Assembly: GCA_026724425.1 (NCBI GenBank)
Contig: JAIUCV010000117.1
Span: 1,645,501 to 1,709,500 of the forward strand
Source of the DNA: Erythrophleum ivorense
Lineage: Eukaryota; Streptophyta; Magnoliopsida; Fabales; Fabaceae
Direction: 5' to 3'
DNA: 64,000 bases
Shown here: in pieces, positions 44,183 through 55,799 of the stretch
Numbering within the stretch: the first letter of the stretch is position 1
Layout: every line of letters begins with the position of its first letter
Translations under genes and position numbers: made by a program
The notes under the pieces: model-generated
Seen by the model: only the letters and a program-made list of their open reading frames with translations
Database searches by the model: none
What the model was told of the DNA's origin: nothing

Positions 44183-44963
44183 CTTTGAAGATAATTTGTG
44201 ATCCTATTTTAAGTCTAAAATGGAGAGTTTACCGTATTTATAGGGAGAGATTTAGGTTATAGTGAATTCCTTCTCCTGAATCATCTGTCCTTCTAAAAAA
44301 TTGATTTTGAAATTAAAATGACATTGATAGTTTTTTGACCGTTTTGAAATTAAGATTTAATTCAATAAATACACAACTCAATTTCCAATGAAGGTTTAGA
44401 AGAGACTTTTGCGTGTGTCAATAGAAGAAGTTACAGCCTCTCTTATGTTCATAGATATGACATCACTTGGCATTTATTAAAGAAATAATTATACGAAATT
44501 ATAGCTACCAATTAGTATAAGACACCATGATGTGTTAAACATTGATCGCCACAACATTTCTACATTTTGATACAAGACTAAGTGTTATTGAAGTTAGAAG
44601 AGAAGTGATATACCAAATCATAAGCTTGTGAACGAAAAGAAGATTTCAGATCTAATTAAACCGTTTGATAATGTCAGGTCTATGTCATGCTTTCTTCTAA
44701 CTTGTTTAATGGTGAATGTGATAGCAAGATTGATAGTCACATAATGAAATTCCAAAGCTAGACGCAAAGATATCAAAGGTGATTTATTCACAAATTGGTG
44801 TTATAAAAATATGTATAAGCCGAATTTTCTATGCAATGGAACTTAAAGTAACCAATTTTGTCATTACTAAACAATCTTATAGATTCAAAACTATCAAAGT
44901 CCTAAAATTGATACTATAGAAAAATCATAAAAACGATAAAGAATATGGCTCCACATGGTTTAC

Positions 44964-45082
44964 CTAATATCGTCTATGTATCTGCTGATGGAGTGGTTAA
45001 ATCGCTGGATGGATTCGACGGTGAACGAAGTGCCTTGGTTCGCCTGAGAAGGAGGCGTCGATGGAGCTGATCGTGATAACAT
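44964..45082 (-). other. Exon-like coding segment, possible captured host exon
   Basis: On the minus strand an ATG at 45082 opens MLSRSAPSTPPSQANQGTSF followed by TVESIQRFNHSISRYIDDIR, ending exactly at a GTAAAC donor. The upstream sequence is CT-rich like a plant leader. It does not resemble Helitron proteins and I do not recognise the gene. No continuing exon was identified. Confidence 0.4.
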
Positions 45083-45889
45083 CGCCGGTAAAATTGATCA
45101 GTACGTCGGAGGAGACGGCGAGGCAACGGAGAAGAGATGGCGATATAGGTCGGACGTAATCAAATCGGAAAGAAGGCGATTCGCATCGTTCGTATCAGTG
45201 GAGTCGTGGAGAGAAAGAGAAAAGAGGAAAGTGAGCTGTTTTTCGTTTTTCCAAACCGTGAATTAACATAGACTCGACACGTGGCAGGTTTTTAATTCAT
45301 CAGAAGTTTTTTACTTAGAACTCGACTCCAGAATTATCTTTTATTAAATCTTTTTTCTAATCTGTTTTATGTTTAAAACCTTCTTCAAAACCATCTTAAA
45401 TCCTCCGATGGAGATGCCCTTAGTTTCTTAGTGATTATATAGACTCTCGTAGTGTTATATAAGACTTTTCAATCATTTTGTAGTCATATTGGAAACAGGT
45501 ACTTGTGAAATACTAAACTGCTTCAATGATGTTTCCTTTTTAGCTATTCTTCGTAGGTAACGATTGAGGGAAGGAGAAGTGCACCATTGTCGGGACAACA
45601 CAAAAGTTTTAAAGGTATGCCTTCTATTGGGCCAGTAGCATATGAATTTGTATATCGCCTATCATTGCTTTTGTTTAGTGGGCCAAAATATTAAAGTCGG
45701 CTAATTGAATCATCAGTCCAACTGAAGATATTGGGCTAAGTTTCTAGATAACTACTTCTAAAATTGTAAGTTTTTTTTTATTTCGATATTGATATTTCCT
45801 ATAGATAAATATGGAAATTAATTATTTATAGGGTATATATACATGGGTTCAACAGCATCACCGAGAATTTTTTTAGGGTTTCTTCAAGA

Positions 45890-46297
45890 TATCAAAAGAT
45901 GCAGCTCTTACCTTTCCATCTCCCAGGCCAACATGATATTATTTTCTCCATCGATGATACCGTCTCTAACAATCCTCCGAAAACAAAATTCTCGAGTTGG
46001 ATGGAATGTAACGCGTCGAATCCCGAAGCAAGAAAACTTCTCTACACAGAGTTTCCATCGAAGTGGGTTTGGTCAGAGCAAACGAAAGAATGGAAACCTA
46101 GGCGCAGGCACAGCAGAGCATCAGAGAACGTAACTCTCCCGCATGTAACACCGCGTAACGGAGAGGCATATTATCTACGAATTCTTCTAGAAGTTGTCAG
46201 GGGTCCAATCAGTTTTACTGATATACTGACTGTGGATGGAGTTGTCCATCATACTTTTAAAGATGCGTGTTTAGCACTTGATCTGATTCCGGAGTAA
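45890..46297 (+). pseudogene. Counter-oriented fragment of a second Helitron polyprotein
   Basis: Plus-strand open frame containing LPFHLPGQHDIIF, ARKLLYTEFPSKWVW, EWKPRRR and GEAYYLRILLEVVRGPISF, the segment lying between Rep and helicase in plant Helitron proteins. It ends at a stop after LALDLIPE and has neither Rep nor helicase. Its strand is opposite to the host Helitron, and its sequence is clearly diverged from the equivalent part at 52.7 kb, so it derives from another family. Confidence 0.8.
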
Positions 46298-46944
46298 GAC
46301 GACGCTGCAAATTAGAGGACTACATGAGGGACATCGATATTCATATTGTTCTTGTTTTTTTTACTTTTTCTAAGTCTTGTTGGTTATATTTGTATTCTGG
46401 ATTCTCAAACATAATAATACATGTTTTTCTCTCTAAGTATTAATGTATGTATAACATAAACTACGACCATATAGTTAGCATGTGGTTATACGGTATGATC
46501 ACGTGACGTTAGTCTCATACGGTATCTAGAGTATAGAGCATGGTATATTAGGTCAATAAAGAAAGAAAAGACCTTCAACAAATTGTAAAATCAAGAGCAC
46601 ATTGTGCGAGGCAAAGGTTCACTTGTGATTTTAACGTATTATCGCAATTTGTGAATAAAGTTTGTTGATTCAGGGTTTGTTTATCTTGCGGAATTCACTA
46701 TCTTAACGACAGAGGCGTTCTAGATAAACTGTGTTTCTATACTAATGATTTTGGGCATTTTAAGTTGCGACAAAGGTAACTGTAATGTGATGATGTTCAA
46801 TTTTAATAAATCTAATAATTTAAAGTAAGTTTAGATAAATATAATATAAGCAATATAAAGAAAAAGTCTTGAATTCTAGAGAAATAAAACGTAAACAATG
46901 TAGGAAATGAGAATAAGTAGACCGATAGATGCAGCATGAGCCCT
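46298..46944. other. Helitron interior without gene
   Basis: AT-rich DNA between the counter-oriented fragment and the second RPA-like gene. Nothing recognisable. Confidence 0.5.
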
Positions 46945-48180
46945 TTATCGAAGTGGCTGAGGAGTTCTTATCGCACCTTGCCCGTAGAAGCGATAGTTGG
47001 ATGACATTTTCGTATGTTGAGAAGTGATCAAAAACCTGTTGGAATGATAAAACGATTTAATTTTTTCATAACCAACTCTATATATCTTTTTTTTTTCATA
47101 TGTATTATATATACTTACTTGTTCTTCAATTCCTGAGACTCGAGAAATTGCGGATCAAACTCGAATCGGGACATCCCACCTCCATCAACAACATAACTAT
47201 ATCCTGATAATGAAATAAATATTTAAATATTAACTAAAAAAAACATTTCAGAGAAACTAAAGATTATCGTTTTTAAAAGGAGAAGGTTATATCGACAATA
47301 CCTTTGCACGAGAAGATTCTCCAATCAGTTAGTTCACACACAACAATAGAATTTCGATTTCTCCACCACATCTCATTGAACTCGTTAGCCAGTGACCCAC
47401 GTGCTGCACATTCAATTTCACGGTTCCTGTATATAATGTCATATAATCAATACTCAAAGTAAATAATCTGCGATAACTATAAATGTAAGGATCGGTTCTG
47501 CTTAATACACTTACTGTAAATCACGAATCCTGAAATGAATCTTGCATATTCTTTTGTTCATTCCTTCATAATTATCATCCCTAACGGTGTCAAGATCTCC
47601 AACATGAGAGATTACACCTAGCAAATCTATATTAATATATATAGTAATAGTTAGTTTTGTAAGCAACACTATTAAGTAGTATATATCTATAGTACGTAAA
47701 TAAGAGAATACGCAAACTATTACCAATAGGGAAATGAAACTCATCATGCCTACTAATCACGAAGCCGAAACAACGGTGTTTGATTACGTGACTCGATGAT
47801 CTCCTGTCGATTTTCCGGACGTCGGTGTTAGAATCCATGATGATACACCAACTATGTGTTGTTGATCGATTTGCAACCGGAGCATTTACGACAGCGAATT
47901 TGGATAGGCTGTACCATTCTCCTTCCTGAATCTGGCAATCAAACATCGAAACGTGGATATTCTTCGTGACGGACGCTTGTATTTTCGTTCCCTAAATGAG
48001 AGATCATAAACAATACTTTTGAGAATTATCATCGTACAAACATAATGGCGCGAATATTGAAATGCAACAGACACAAATACAAAGACAACTTACTGCTTCA
48101 TCGACGACAATAACATCTAAGCCTTCTACACCTCTAACACACACTCTCGTCCATTTTTTCAAGACCAGGACTCTTATCAT
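46945..48180 (-). CDS. RPA70-like OB-fold protein 2, Helitron-encoded
   Basis: Same exon plan as copy 1. Exon 1 from 48180 reads MIRVLVLKKWTRVCVRGVEG then LDVIVVDEA. Exon 2 reads GTKIQASVTKNIHVSMFDCQ then IQEGEWYSLSKFAV...HDEFHFPI. The following exons read DLLGVISHVGDLDTVRDDNY, NREIECAARGSLANEFNEMW and VDGGGMSRFEFDPQFLESQ. The last ends APLR-like at 46945 (GAIRTPQPLR). The N-terminus is shorter than in copies 1 and 5 because an upstream ATG (48198) is out of frame. No internal stop was seen in the inferred splice form. Confidence 0.65.
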
Positions 48181-48719
48181 CAAGTTCGGTACTCATGAAC
48201 TCAAATCCGCAACCATAACGCAAGTCGCCATGTGAGTTTTCTCTTGATTTTTCTGTTTTATGTGGGTTTTTGAAGTGGAAGCGACAAAACGAATGGGCGT
48301 GATATGCGGCCGAGGTATCTCCTTTATATTTATAGTATGAAGATGGTTCTAGGGTTTCGAATAATCTCCAAAAGGCATCTCCCCGAGAAAACCGATCTTA
48401 TCACTATTAAATGTATCAATGTATTCGTATATTTTCTGCCAATTAGTATATTAGAATATATTTGTGATTATTGATAACAGGTAGCATCTCTATGTTTAAC
48501 AGTAACCACAATTTTTGAACCCTGCAGAGAAAAAATAATCTCAATAACGAACGACACTCTACAAAAATTATTAAAATGCTTTAACGTCGCCATGATTATC
48601 TAGAGTTTAAAGCATAATATATCGAGCCAAAAAGAAATAAAAACCCTAAATAAATTTCAAAACCAAGAGCATATGCGAGCAATGACAAAGCCTCATCCCA
48701 ATAAATGTAATTATGTTTT

Positions 48720-49680
48720 CTCGTTCTCGACAATCACACGCCGTAACTCATTAGCCTCGCGCACATTAGGATCTAATACAACATGTGAATACTGATCCAC
48801 GGCAAGAGCTGACCACACTCCATTAGATTTCCTAATTCTCGCAAACCTCACTACGCATATAACTGTCGTTTCTGTATAGTCCATCAAACGACTAACGATG
48901 TCCAGTGCGTGTGACCTCTGCATGACTACAGTTATGGCAGTACCCCTGACAAGGCGGTAATGACATTGAACCATCAACTACAGATCAAATATTAATTTTA
49001 TACACGACTAAAGAATAATATAATCATTGCTTACCTTTCATTTACTAAATATAAATAAACATTTTGTTTTCTATCCGCAGCATCGATAATCTGTCGCTTG
49101 AACAAATTTCCAACATTGGTTACCTTGCCAATCAGATCTGAAAAACACACGAATACAAAAATAGCCGAGTAAACACGGTTACAACGTCAAGTATATATTT
49201 ACGGTAGTAAATGGACAAACATCATACTTACCAACACTAAAAGCAGGGTCGACGATGCCAGCTTTTATATCCTCAAAGGAACTAAAATTGTACTTGTATT
49301 CAGATATTCCATGTGGTAACTTCTTAATAATCGTCGAGGAGTTAACCTGAATTGGCCAGTTGCTGGTATAAGATCGAAATCAACCAAGAGGATCCAATCA
49401 CCTTCCTACAAGAGGAGGGGCTGCATGGGAGTAGGGATAATACGAATATCAAACTTCTTTTTCAACGAAGCTTGAATTCGATCACCCTATGACGAAACAA
49501 TATAAGATAAGATGAGTTATTGTGAATATATAAAATTTTAAAAATTTACAGTAAGCAAAACACGTACAGAACACGAACAAAACCATCAATCAGCGACACT
49601 ACCTTTTCGTCGATTAAAAGAACTTCCAACGTTTCATCTACACCGTCGAAACCAATAAATACACGGATGATTACACCCAT
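48720..49680 (-). pseudogene. RPA70-like copy 3, degraded
   Basis: Reads MGVIIRVFIGFDGVDETLEV then LLIDEK from 49680. Next is GDRIQASLKKKFDIRIIPTP followed by a TAG near 49421 and a frame change before IIKKLPHGISEYKYNFSSFE. Later exons read IGKVTNVGNLFKRQ, and GTAITVVMQRSHALDIVSRL with VVRFARIRKSNG (48977-48720). The stop and frame change indicate a non-functional copy. Confidence 0.65.
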
Positions 49681-49899
49681 AACGCTATTTTTTTAATAAG
49701 AGGATGTAATTCCGCTACATTCAGCAAACATATGTCGTAATCTCTACGGACCTCGGTATCAGTTGGATAAACATACATGCTTTTGGTTTTGGAGTTGATA
49801 ATATTTTATCACAAACCTAAGAAGCACAATAGAAGTAGTTACTATACCTATTTATATGTGATCGATGACCAATATAGCCGTCAAACAGGCCGGTTGCAA

Positions 49900-50154
49900 T
49901 TATTACTTATTGTTTACTAAGTAGGTCAGCTTTTTATTAACTAAAGGATAATTTATCACAATAAATGTTACCTTATCATCCACAAAAACAAAATCCGTGA
50001 CACCATCTTCTTCATTCGTACGATCAAACATACGAATAATATATACTCGGATTGCTCTTTTGGTAGACAATGGATGTAACTCTTCCATGGGAAACATACA
50101 TAAATCGAAACCACCGTGTCTAAAATCCGTTAGATAATAGTTTGCCATTGACAT
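49900..50154 (-). pseudogene. RPA70-like copy 4, first exon only
   Basis: Encodes MSMANYYLTDFRHGGFDLCM, then PLSTKRAIRVYIIRMFDRTN and TDFVFVDDK, the N-terminal OB-fold exon of this family, followed by a donor-like GTAACA. No downstream exons belonging to it were found; copy 3 begins immediately after. Confidence 0.6.
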
Positions 50155-50573
50155 CTATTATTCTATTCTACACAAATCTTTGAAAATATATTAACTACCA
50201 AATCTCGAAGTTGTATTTATATACGCAAATTAAACGAATTTAACAATTTTGTTTAATGGGATATTTCCGTTATGACTGAAAACAAAATATTAAGAGTAAA
50301 CATAATATTTATCATGTTTATTTATATACTTCGTAAATTGCAAATTCGGCTATATATATAAATAAATTAACAACTCAGACTAATTAGAAAACTTAATTCG
50401 AATGCAATAACACACCAAAGTGTATCTTTCCGGTTAAAATATTATAGTTATCCTATTTGATAAGAACAATGCATTACAAACATGCATAACAAAACGAAAA
50501 TAGAAATAAAAATATAAATAATAATAATTCGCCAAATGCGTGATTCCGAAACAAAGTGATTCTATAATAGTTA

Positions 50574-52858
50574 CTAAATATGCTCGAATATTTCGTTGTA
50601 CACGACATTCAATGCCTTCCGCTGTGGTTTCTGATCTTTATCCGTGATTAGTATCTTCAATCCTGCTCTCGACGTAACTCTAGACACCGCAACATACAAC
50701 TGACCATGAGTAAAAACTGGTTTTGGAAGATAAACACCAACGTTACCTAACGTCTGTCCCTGGCTCTTGTTAATAGTCATCGCAAAAGCTACGGTGATGG
50801 GAAACTGTTTTCGTTTCATCCTGAAAGGATATTTAGCCTCAACCGGCGATACCGAAATCCTAGGGATAATCACAATATTACCAACATTATAGCCTGTTAT
50901 GATCTTAGCCTCCATGAAATAATTAGCCATCTGCGTAATTATTAGCCTAGTTCCATTACACAGTCCGTTCTTGGCATCGATGTTCCTAAGCAGCATTATA
51001 GGTGTTCCTACTTTGAGACGGAGAAGATGTTTTGGGAATCCAGATAGTTTGATGCTATTCAGAAACTCTTCAGTATAAATCATATTACCAGAGCTGTTAT
51101 CAGAAGACGATTCCTTATTTCGCGATGGCACTTCAGACGCTTCATTAATATCAAAGTTCCTATCAGTGGTATCGATACTGTCGCAGCTCATATACGTCCT
51201 TTCCTCACCTACCATCCATGCAAAACGGGTTTACGTTAATATTACGGTAACGAATAAAAATCTATACTTTTAAATATGCATCAACGAATAATACCTGATA
51301 GCTTCGAGAGCATGTAATCATTTATCACGTCCACGTCATCGTTTCGTGGACTCAATATCGCTCGGTCTTGGAAAAACTTAGGATCAGTCTTAGTGGAGAA
51401 AGATTGACCGTAAACTGCAGTCACGATAGCGTTAACAGGATCCTCACAGTCGGTGATCAGCAAATCTTCCGGAATATCGATCTCACTCTCGCCGCTATCG
51501 TGCGAATTTATATTCCCATCCCCGATATCTAAAATCCATTTCGAAAACTTGGCAAGTTCGACCATCTCACGACTATTGTCCCCAGGGATAAGCCGCATGT
51601 TTTGTGTAAGACGCAACACCTTGCACGTAGACCAGAGTGTAGAAGAATTTAAAGTGGCCAAAACTATCTCTACTCTGCCAGCACCGGTGATCACAGGCAA
51701 TATCTGTCTGAAATCACCACCAAATACGATAACCTTGCCGCCGAATGGTTTATCACATTTTAATATGTCTCGCATCGTTCTGTCAAGCGTTTCGAAACAA
51801 TCTTTACTCATCATCAATGCCTCATCCCATATTATGAGTTTAGCTTCTTCTATGAGCCCGGCAAGATGCGTACCTCCACTTATCATACATGTAGAAGTCT
51901 TGTTCACCATGATAGGGATTGCAAATCGCGAATGTGCTGTACGTCCTCCTTCCAACAACAATGCAGCAATACCACTCGATGCAACATTGAGAACAATATC
52001 ACCTCTCGATCGCAGAAAAGTTCCGAGAAGACTCCACAAATACGTTTTCCCTGTACCTCCAGATCCATAAACGAAGAACATTCCTCCAGAGTTCGACGCA
52101 ACAGCATTCAAAATTTCATCGTATATCGATCTCTGCTCAGTCGTTATAGTTGTTATTAACCTATCATGCTTCTCTTGTTGTTTAGCACGGACATAGCTTC
52201 GCTCGTCACGAATGAGAGGATTTGGACATGAATCGATTACGCAATCATCAAGAAACGGCATAAGCGAAAAATTTTCGAGCGAACTTCCACCTAGGCGCAT
52301 AAGAGCCTCTATCTCAACCAAAGCATTATTTTTCTCCTGTTCCTCAGTCAGCCTTAGACCTGTCCATTAATAGATGTTTAGGGTTTATCATCGTGTATGA
52401 TCATTAATCTATATCAGAATACATATGAGCTTTCTAAATTATCCATAACTTACTACGATTATTATTGTTGGCAGCCCAGTGTTTTGCTAACATATCTGAC
52501 GATAAAATCTTCCACGTTGCTTCCCAAACCTTCTCAGGAAATGCAATACTGTTCATCATGAGCATTATTACAAACAATCTTCGAATACTTGGAGCGAGTA
52601 CCCATCTGTCCGCCTCTCGTATAGCGTCGATGTACTCTTTGTCATCGTCCAATAGGCCGAGTGCATAGCAAACTTCTTTAAACGTTGCGTATGTGACACC
52701 TTTCACTGTCTTAATACAATTAAACGAAACCGGGCCTTTAACAATATTGAGCAAGATTCTCAGATAGTAAGCTTCACCTGCAGACATGGGCACGTAAGTA
52801 ATCCTACTCGGAACCAAGCGGAAACCATCAGTAAAGGTTATCGATCCAGTATCTCTAT
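50574..52858 (-). pseudogene. Helitron helicase gene (Pif1-type), Rep part missing
   Basis: Three inferred exons: about 52858-52450 (DTGSITFTDGFRLVPSRITY, GEAYYLRILLNIVKGPVSF, FKEVCYALGLLDDDKEYIDA), 52358 to about 51296, and about 51214-50574. The second begins RLTEEQEKNNALVEIEALM and holds the ATPase core: Walker A GSGGTGKT, Walker B LIIWDEA, GGDFRQILPV and LRLTQNMRL. The third ends the helicase: LRLKVGTPIMLLRNID, FAMTINKSQGQTLGNVGVYL and GQLYVAVSRVTSRAGLKIL. The helicase frame is open. Upstream of 52858 an acceptor-like AG suggests an earlier exon. No HUH Rep domain is readable over the next 6.6 kb, so the gene is probably truncated. Confidence 0.82.
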
Positions 52859-52991
52859 AAAGAAACATAACAAAAATCGTCGTTAAAGAACAAAACTTTA
52901 AGGGTATGAATATAAAAAATCGCCTAAACCCTATAGAAGTTGCTCTAGTATCTTTAGCTATAATACATGCGGAGTATATATAGTTTAACAC

Positions 52992-54602
52992 ATATCGAAG
53001 TTTGGACTAAAATGTAAATAATTAAATAAGGATAGATTAAAATGTAAAGATTGAGATAAGGATAGAAACAAATATACGTAACAACCATCCCAAGGCTTTT
53101 AAAATTTTACTTGTAGAAATTATCTATATTGGAACAATATAAATTATCGCATCTACTAAACTTTCAATACATGCTATTATCTCTTTAACTAAATCAGTAA
53201 ACTAAATAATATCTTCACATTTTATTATGTTTGTTTCCCTTGGTATAAGGTTAGGTACATTTTATACAGCCAATATCCCATTACCTGTATTTATATTTAT
53301 TTTTCGTTAATTACCCAAAATTCATGACTAACAAATCAAACAATGAAAATAAATTATATGTTTATCTAATCAAGATAAGAAAATAATAAAGACAAAACTC
53401 ACGATTAGAAAATGTCAATGATGAGCCATCTAATAAAACGTGCATACAATATGAATAATAAAACAACGCTAAACTTTAGCTAAATGAAGTAAAAGATAGT
53501 GCAATGGTACAATACTGAATTTAGAAAAGATGAAAATCTTCTTTGCGAAACATAGAATTTTCAATATTCTAATTGAAACGAAACTTTAATTTTAACCAAA
53601 CTATAAATGACAAAATCAAAGGAAATTAAACTTAACTTCAAATGTGAAATGACAACTTATACGTAAACTGAATTAAAAGTACTGAAATGGAAACAAACTC
53701 GGAACTAACTGAGGAATCTAGTTGTTATTTGGATTTTTCGACAGAAAACAAACTCTAAAAACATTAGACCACCATTCATTCTACGCCACTCCCCTCATCT
53801 TCTCAATATTCTCAATCTTCACCTCTTTTAGAGGTGCTTTCTTGTTCGAGTTTTCCTAGTCCGCCAAACTGCCATCGACCCCGATCTCGTTACATTTTTT
53901 GGAAACTGGCTTACTGTCACGTCCCTTCTTCAATAATGACTTCATTGATGTCCTCTAACATCCAAACGAATGTCAGACAATATATGATGAAAAGGTGCTC
54001 TCGGAAAAGGTGATTAGATCTTAAACATGTGAAAGAAGAGCAGTAGTATATATAAGCCAAAAAGAAGTACACCGAAATTTAGGGCTAAGCATGTACTTCC
54101 ATTATTATTATCGAATTTCATTATCGGTTTAAGTATTATTTACTTATTTTTAGATCCTACAAACATTTTATAGTGGCTTGTGTTAACCACCTTAAACTTT
54201 ATTAACACTTATTAAATGAACTATAATAGTATAGGAAAAACAAATACACATACCAAGGCCATTTTTTAAATTGAAAAAAGTTGTGCATACAAAGCATTAA
54301 GATAGTACTACCAACGATGATGACTGTAATAATCAATGCAGAAGCGACGATTGCTAAGCAACAAATAGTACATAATAGATAGGAACATATAACAGTACCA
54401 TAACATTTTAGGAAAACATGATAAACAAAATAAAAAGGAGTCCACGAAACTACATAACAGAAGAAAATTAAACAACAGCACTCTCGTTCTTCCTCAAATC
54501 CTGGGCTCACGAACGGCGACCAAAGTACCTACATATATGAACATACGATTATGGTCACCAGTCAGATGTTATTTTGTATCGACAAAAGAGAATATTCATT
54601 CC
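52992..54602. other. Helitron interior, little recognisable
   Basis: About 1.6 kb of AT-rich DNA. Near 53760-53950 the minus strand reads a Lys-rich segment (SLLKKGRDSKPVSKKC, KKAPLKEVKIENIEKMRG) broken by stops. This resembles the basic tail of RPA-like proteins and may be the last exon of copy 5. Confidence 0.45.
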
Positions 54603-55616
54603 TTACACGTCTCTGAACTCTTCAACGTCTTTATCATGAGGATCGAAATGGAAATCAGAACGCGATCCGGCAGATGATACCACGATTGAACCATTACGAC
54701 CTTGGTAATCTATACTCCAAAAACGAAGAACACAAAAAACAACCTCGTTTTTTATCTCCTGGTACTGGTCATAAAAGTTCTTCGCCAAATCTCCCCTCGC
54801 AATGCACGGCATAACCGCCTCTCTCCTGACATCGCAATCAATTCTACTATCATACTTCTACAAATATGCTACAAATACACAATTTCATAATAATAAACAA
54901 TTCTTTAAACTTACTTTGAATCGATGAGTTCAAAACGTAGTTCAGAAATACTATCTCCGTAGGACTCGGCGTACCATTCCTCAACTTGCCCAACTTTATG
55001 CACGCAACCAATAACATCTGCATCGAAAAACAAAATCGCTGCATATCATCAACAATATAATAAACTTAAAGAACCAAAGAGGTTAAACATCAAAAATGTA
55101 CGAAGACGAACAAAGGATACTTTTATACACTCAGCATACCTATTAGATACTGGCTGTCGATACCTCTAGTAAAGATATCATAAAATCGTGTTGGTCGGAG
55201 AAGAAGACCATCTGCTTTCGCTTCGAGTGGTTCAACGATGGTGAATCTAAGCAACTCTATCCTGTACTTATTATCAGTTGTTCGTAGGTATCTTGACTCC
55301 TCCACGACTTTGAATCCCCACAAGACTATCCACCGCCCTTCTTCCAGATTATTTTTAAACAATTCAATCTCACCAGGCATCACCGTTGCAGGTATTTGAA
55401 CTCCCTACGTGTTTAAACATGCTATGTAATCGATATACATGTTTTAAAAAAATCTAGATTACATGAACAAACACAATATACCTTTTCATCACTAAGTATC
55501 ATCTCCAGCGTCGTCCCAAAACCCCAGAGTTGATACCACATTCGGACGATTTTGACACCGATTTTCCAACCGAGTGTGAATGGATCTAATTCATAAATTT
55601 CATGGAGAGTTGCCAT
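54603..55616 (-). CDS. RPA70-like OB-fold protein 5, Helitron-encoded
   Basis: First exon from 55616: MATLHEIYELDPFTLGWKIG then VKIVRMWYQLWGFGTTLEMI and LSDEKG. Second exon, about 55410-55131: VQIPATVMPGEIELFKNNLE then GRWIVLWGFKVVEESRYLRT...TRGIDSQYLI. Third: DVIGCVHKVGQVEEWYAESY then LRFELIDS. Fourth, 54850-54603: VMPCIARGDLAKNFYDQYQE and RFWSIDYQGRNGSIVVSS. All joins keep frame by eye. The last exon is uncertain, so the C-terminus is not fixed. It is the first gene after the Helitron 5' end. Confidence 0.6.
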
Positions 55617-55707
55617 CTTGCTATTATCTATGTCTAGAGTGATAAGCGATTTTGAAATGCAAAGGGAATACATCTACTATATACTACTTCCATAAATTAT
55701 TATTTAT

Positions 55708-55790
55708 ATAATAATTTCCTTTATTATCAGATACACATAACCAATACACATATTTTCCTTTATTATCAGATACACATAACCAATACACAT
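55708..55790. repeat. Direct tandem duplication of about 38 bp
   Basis: Two consecutive copies of TTTCCTTTATTATCAGATAC followed by ACATAACCAATACACATA, upstream of RPA-like copy 5. Apparently local slippage or duplication. Confidence 0.8.
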
Positions 55791-55799
55791 ATTCACAAT

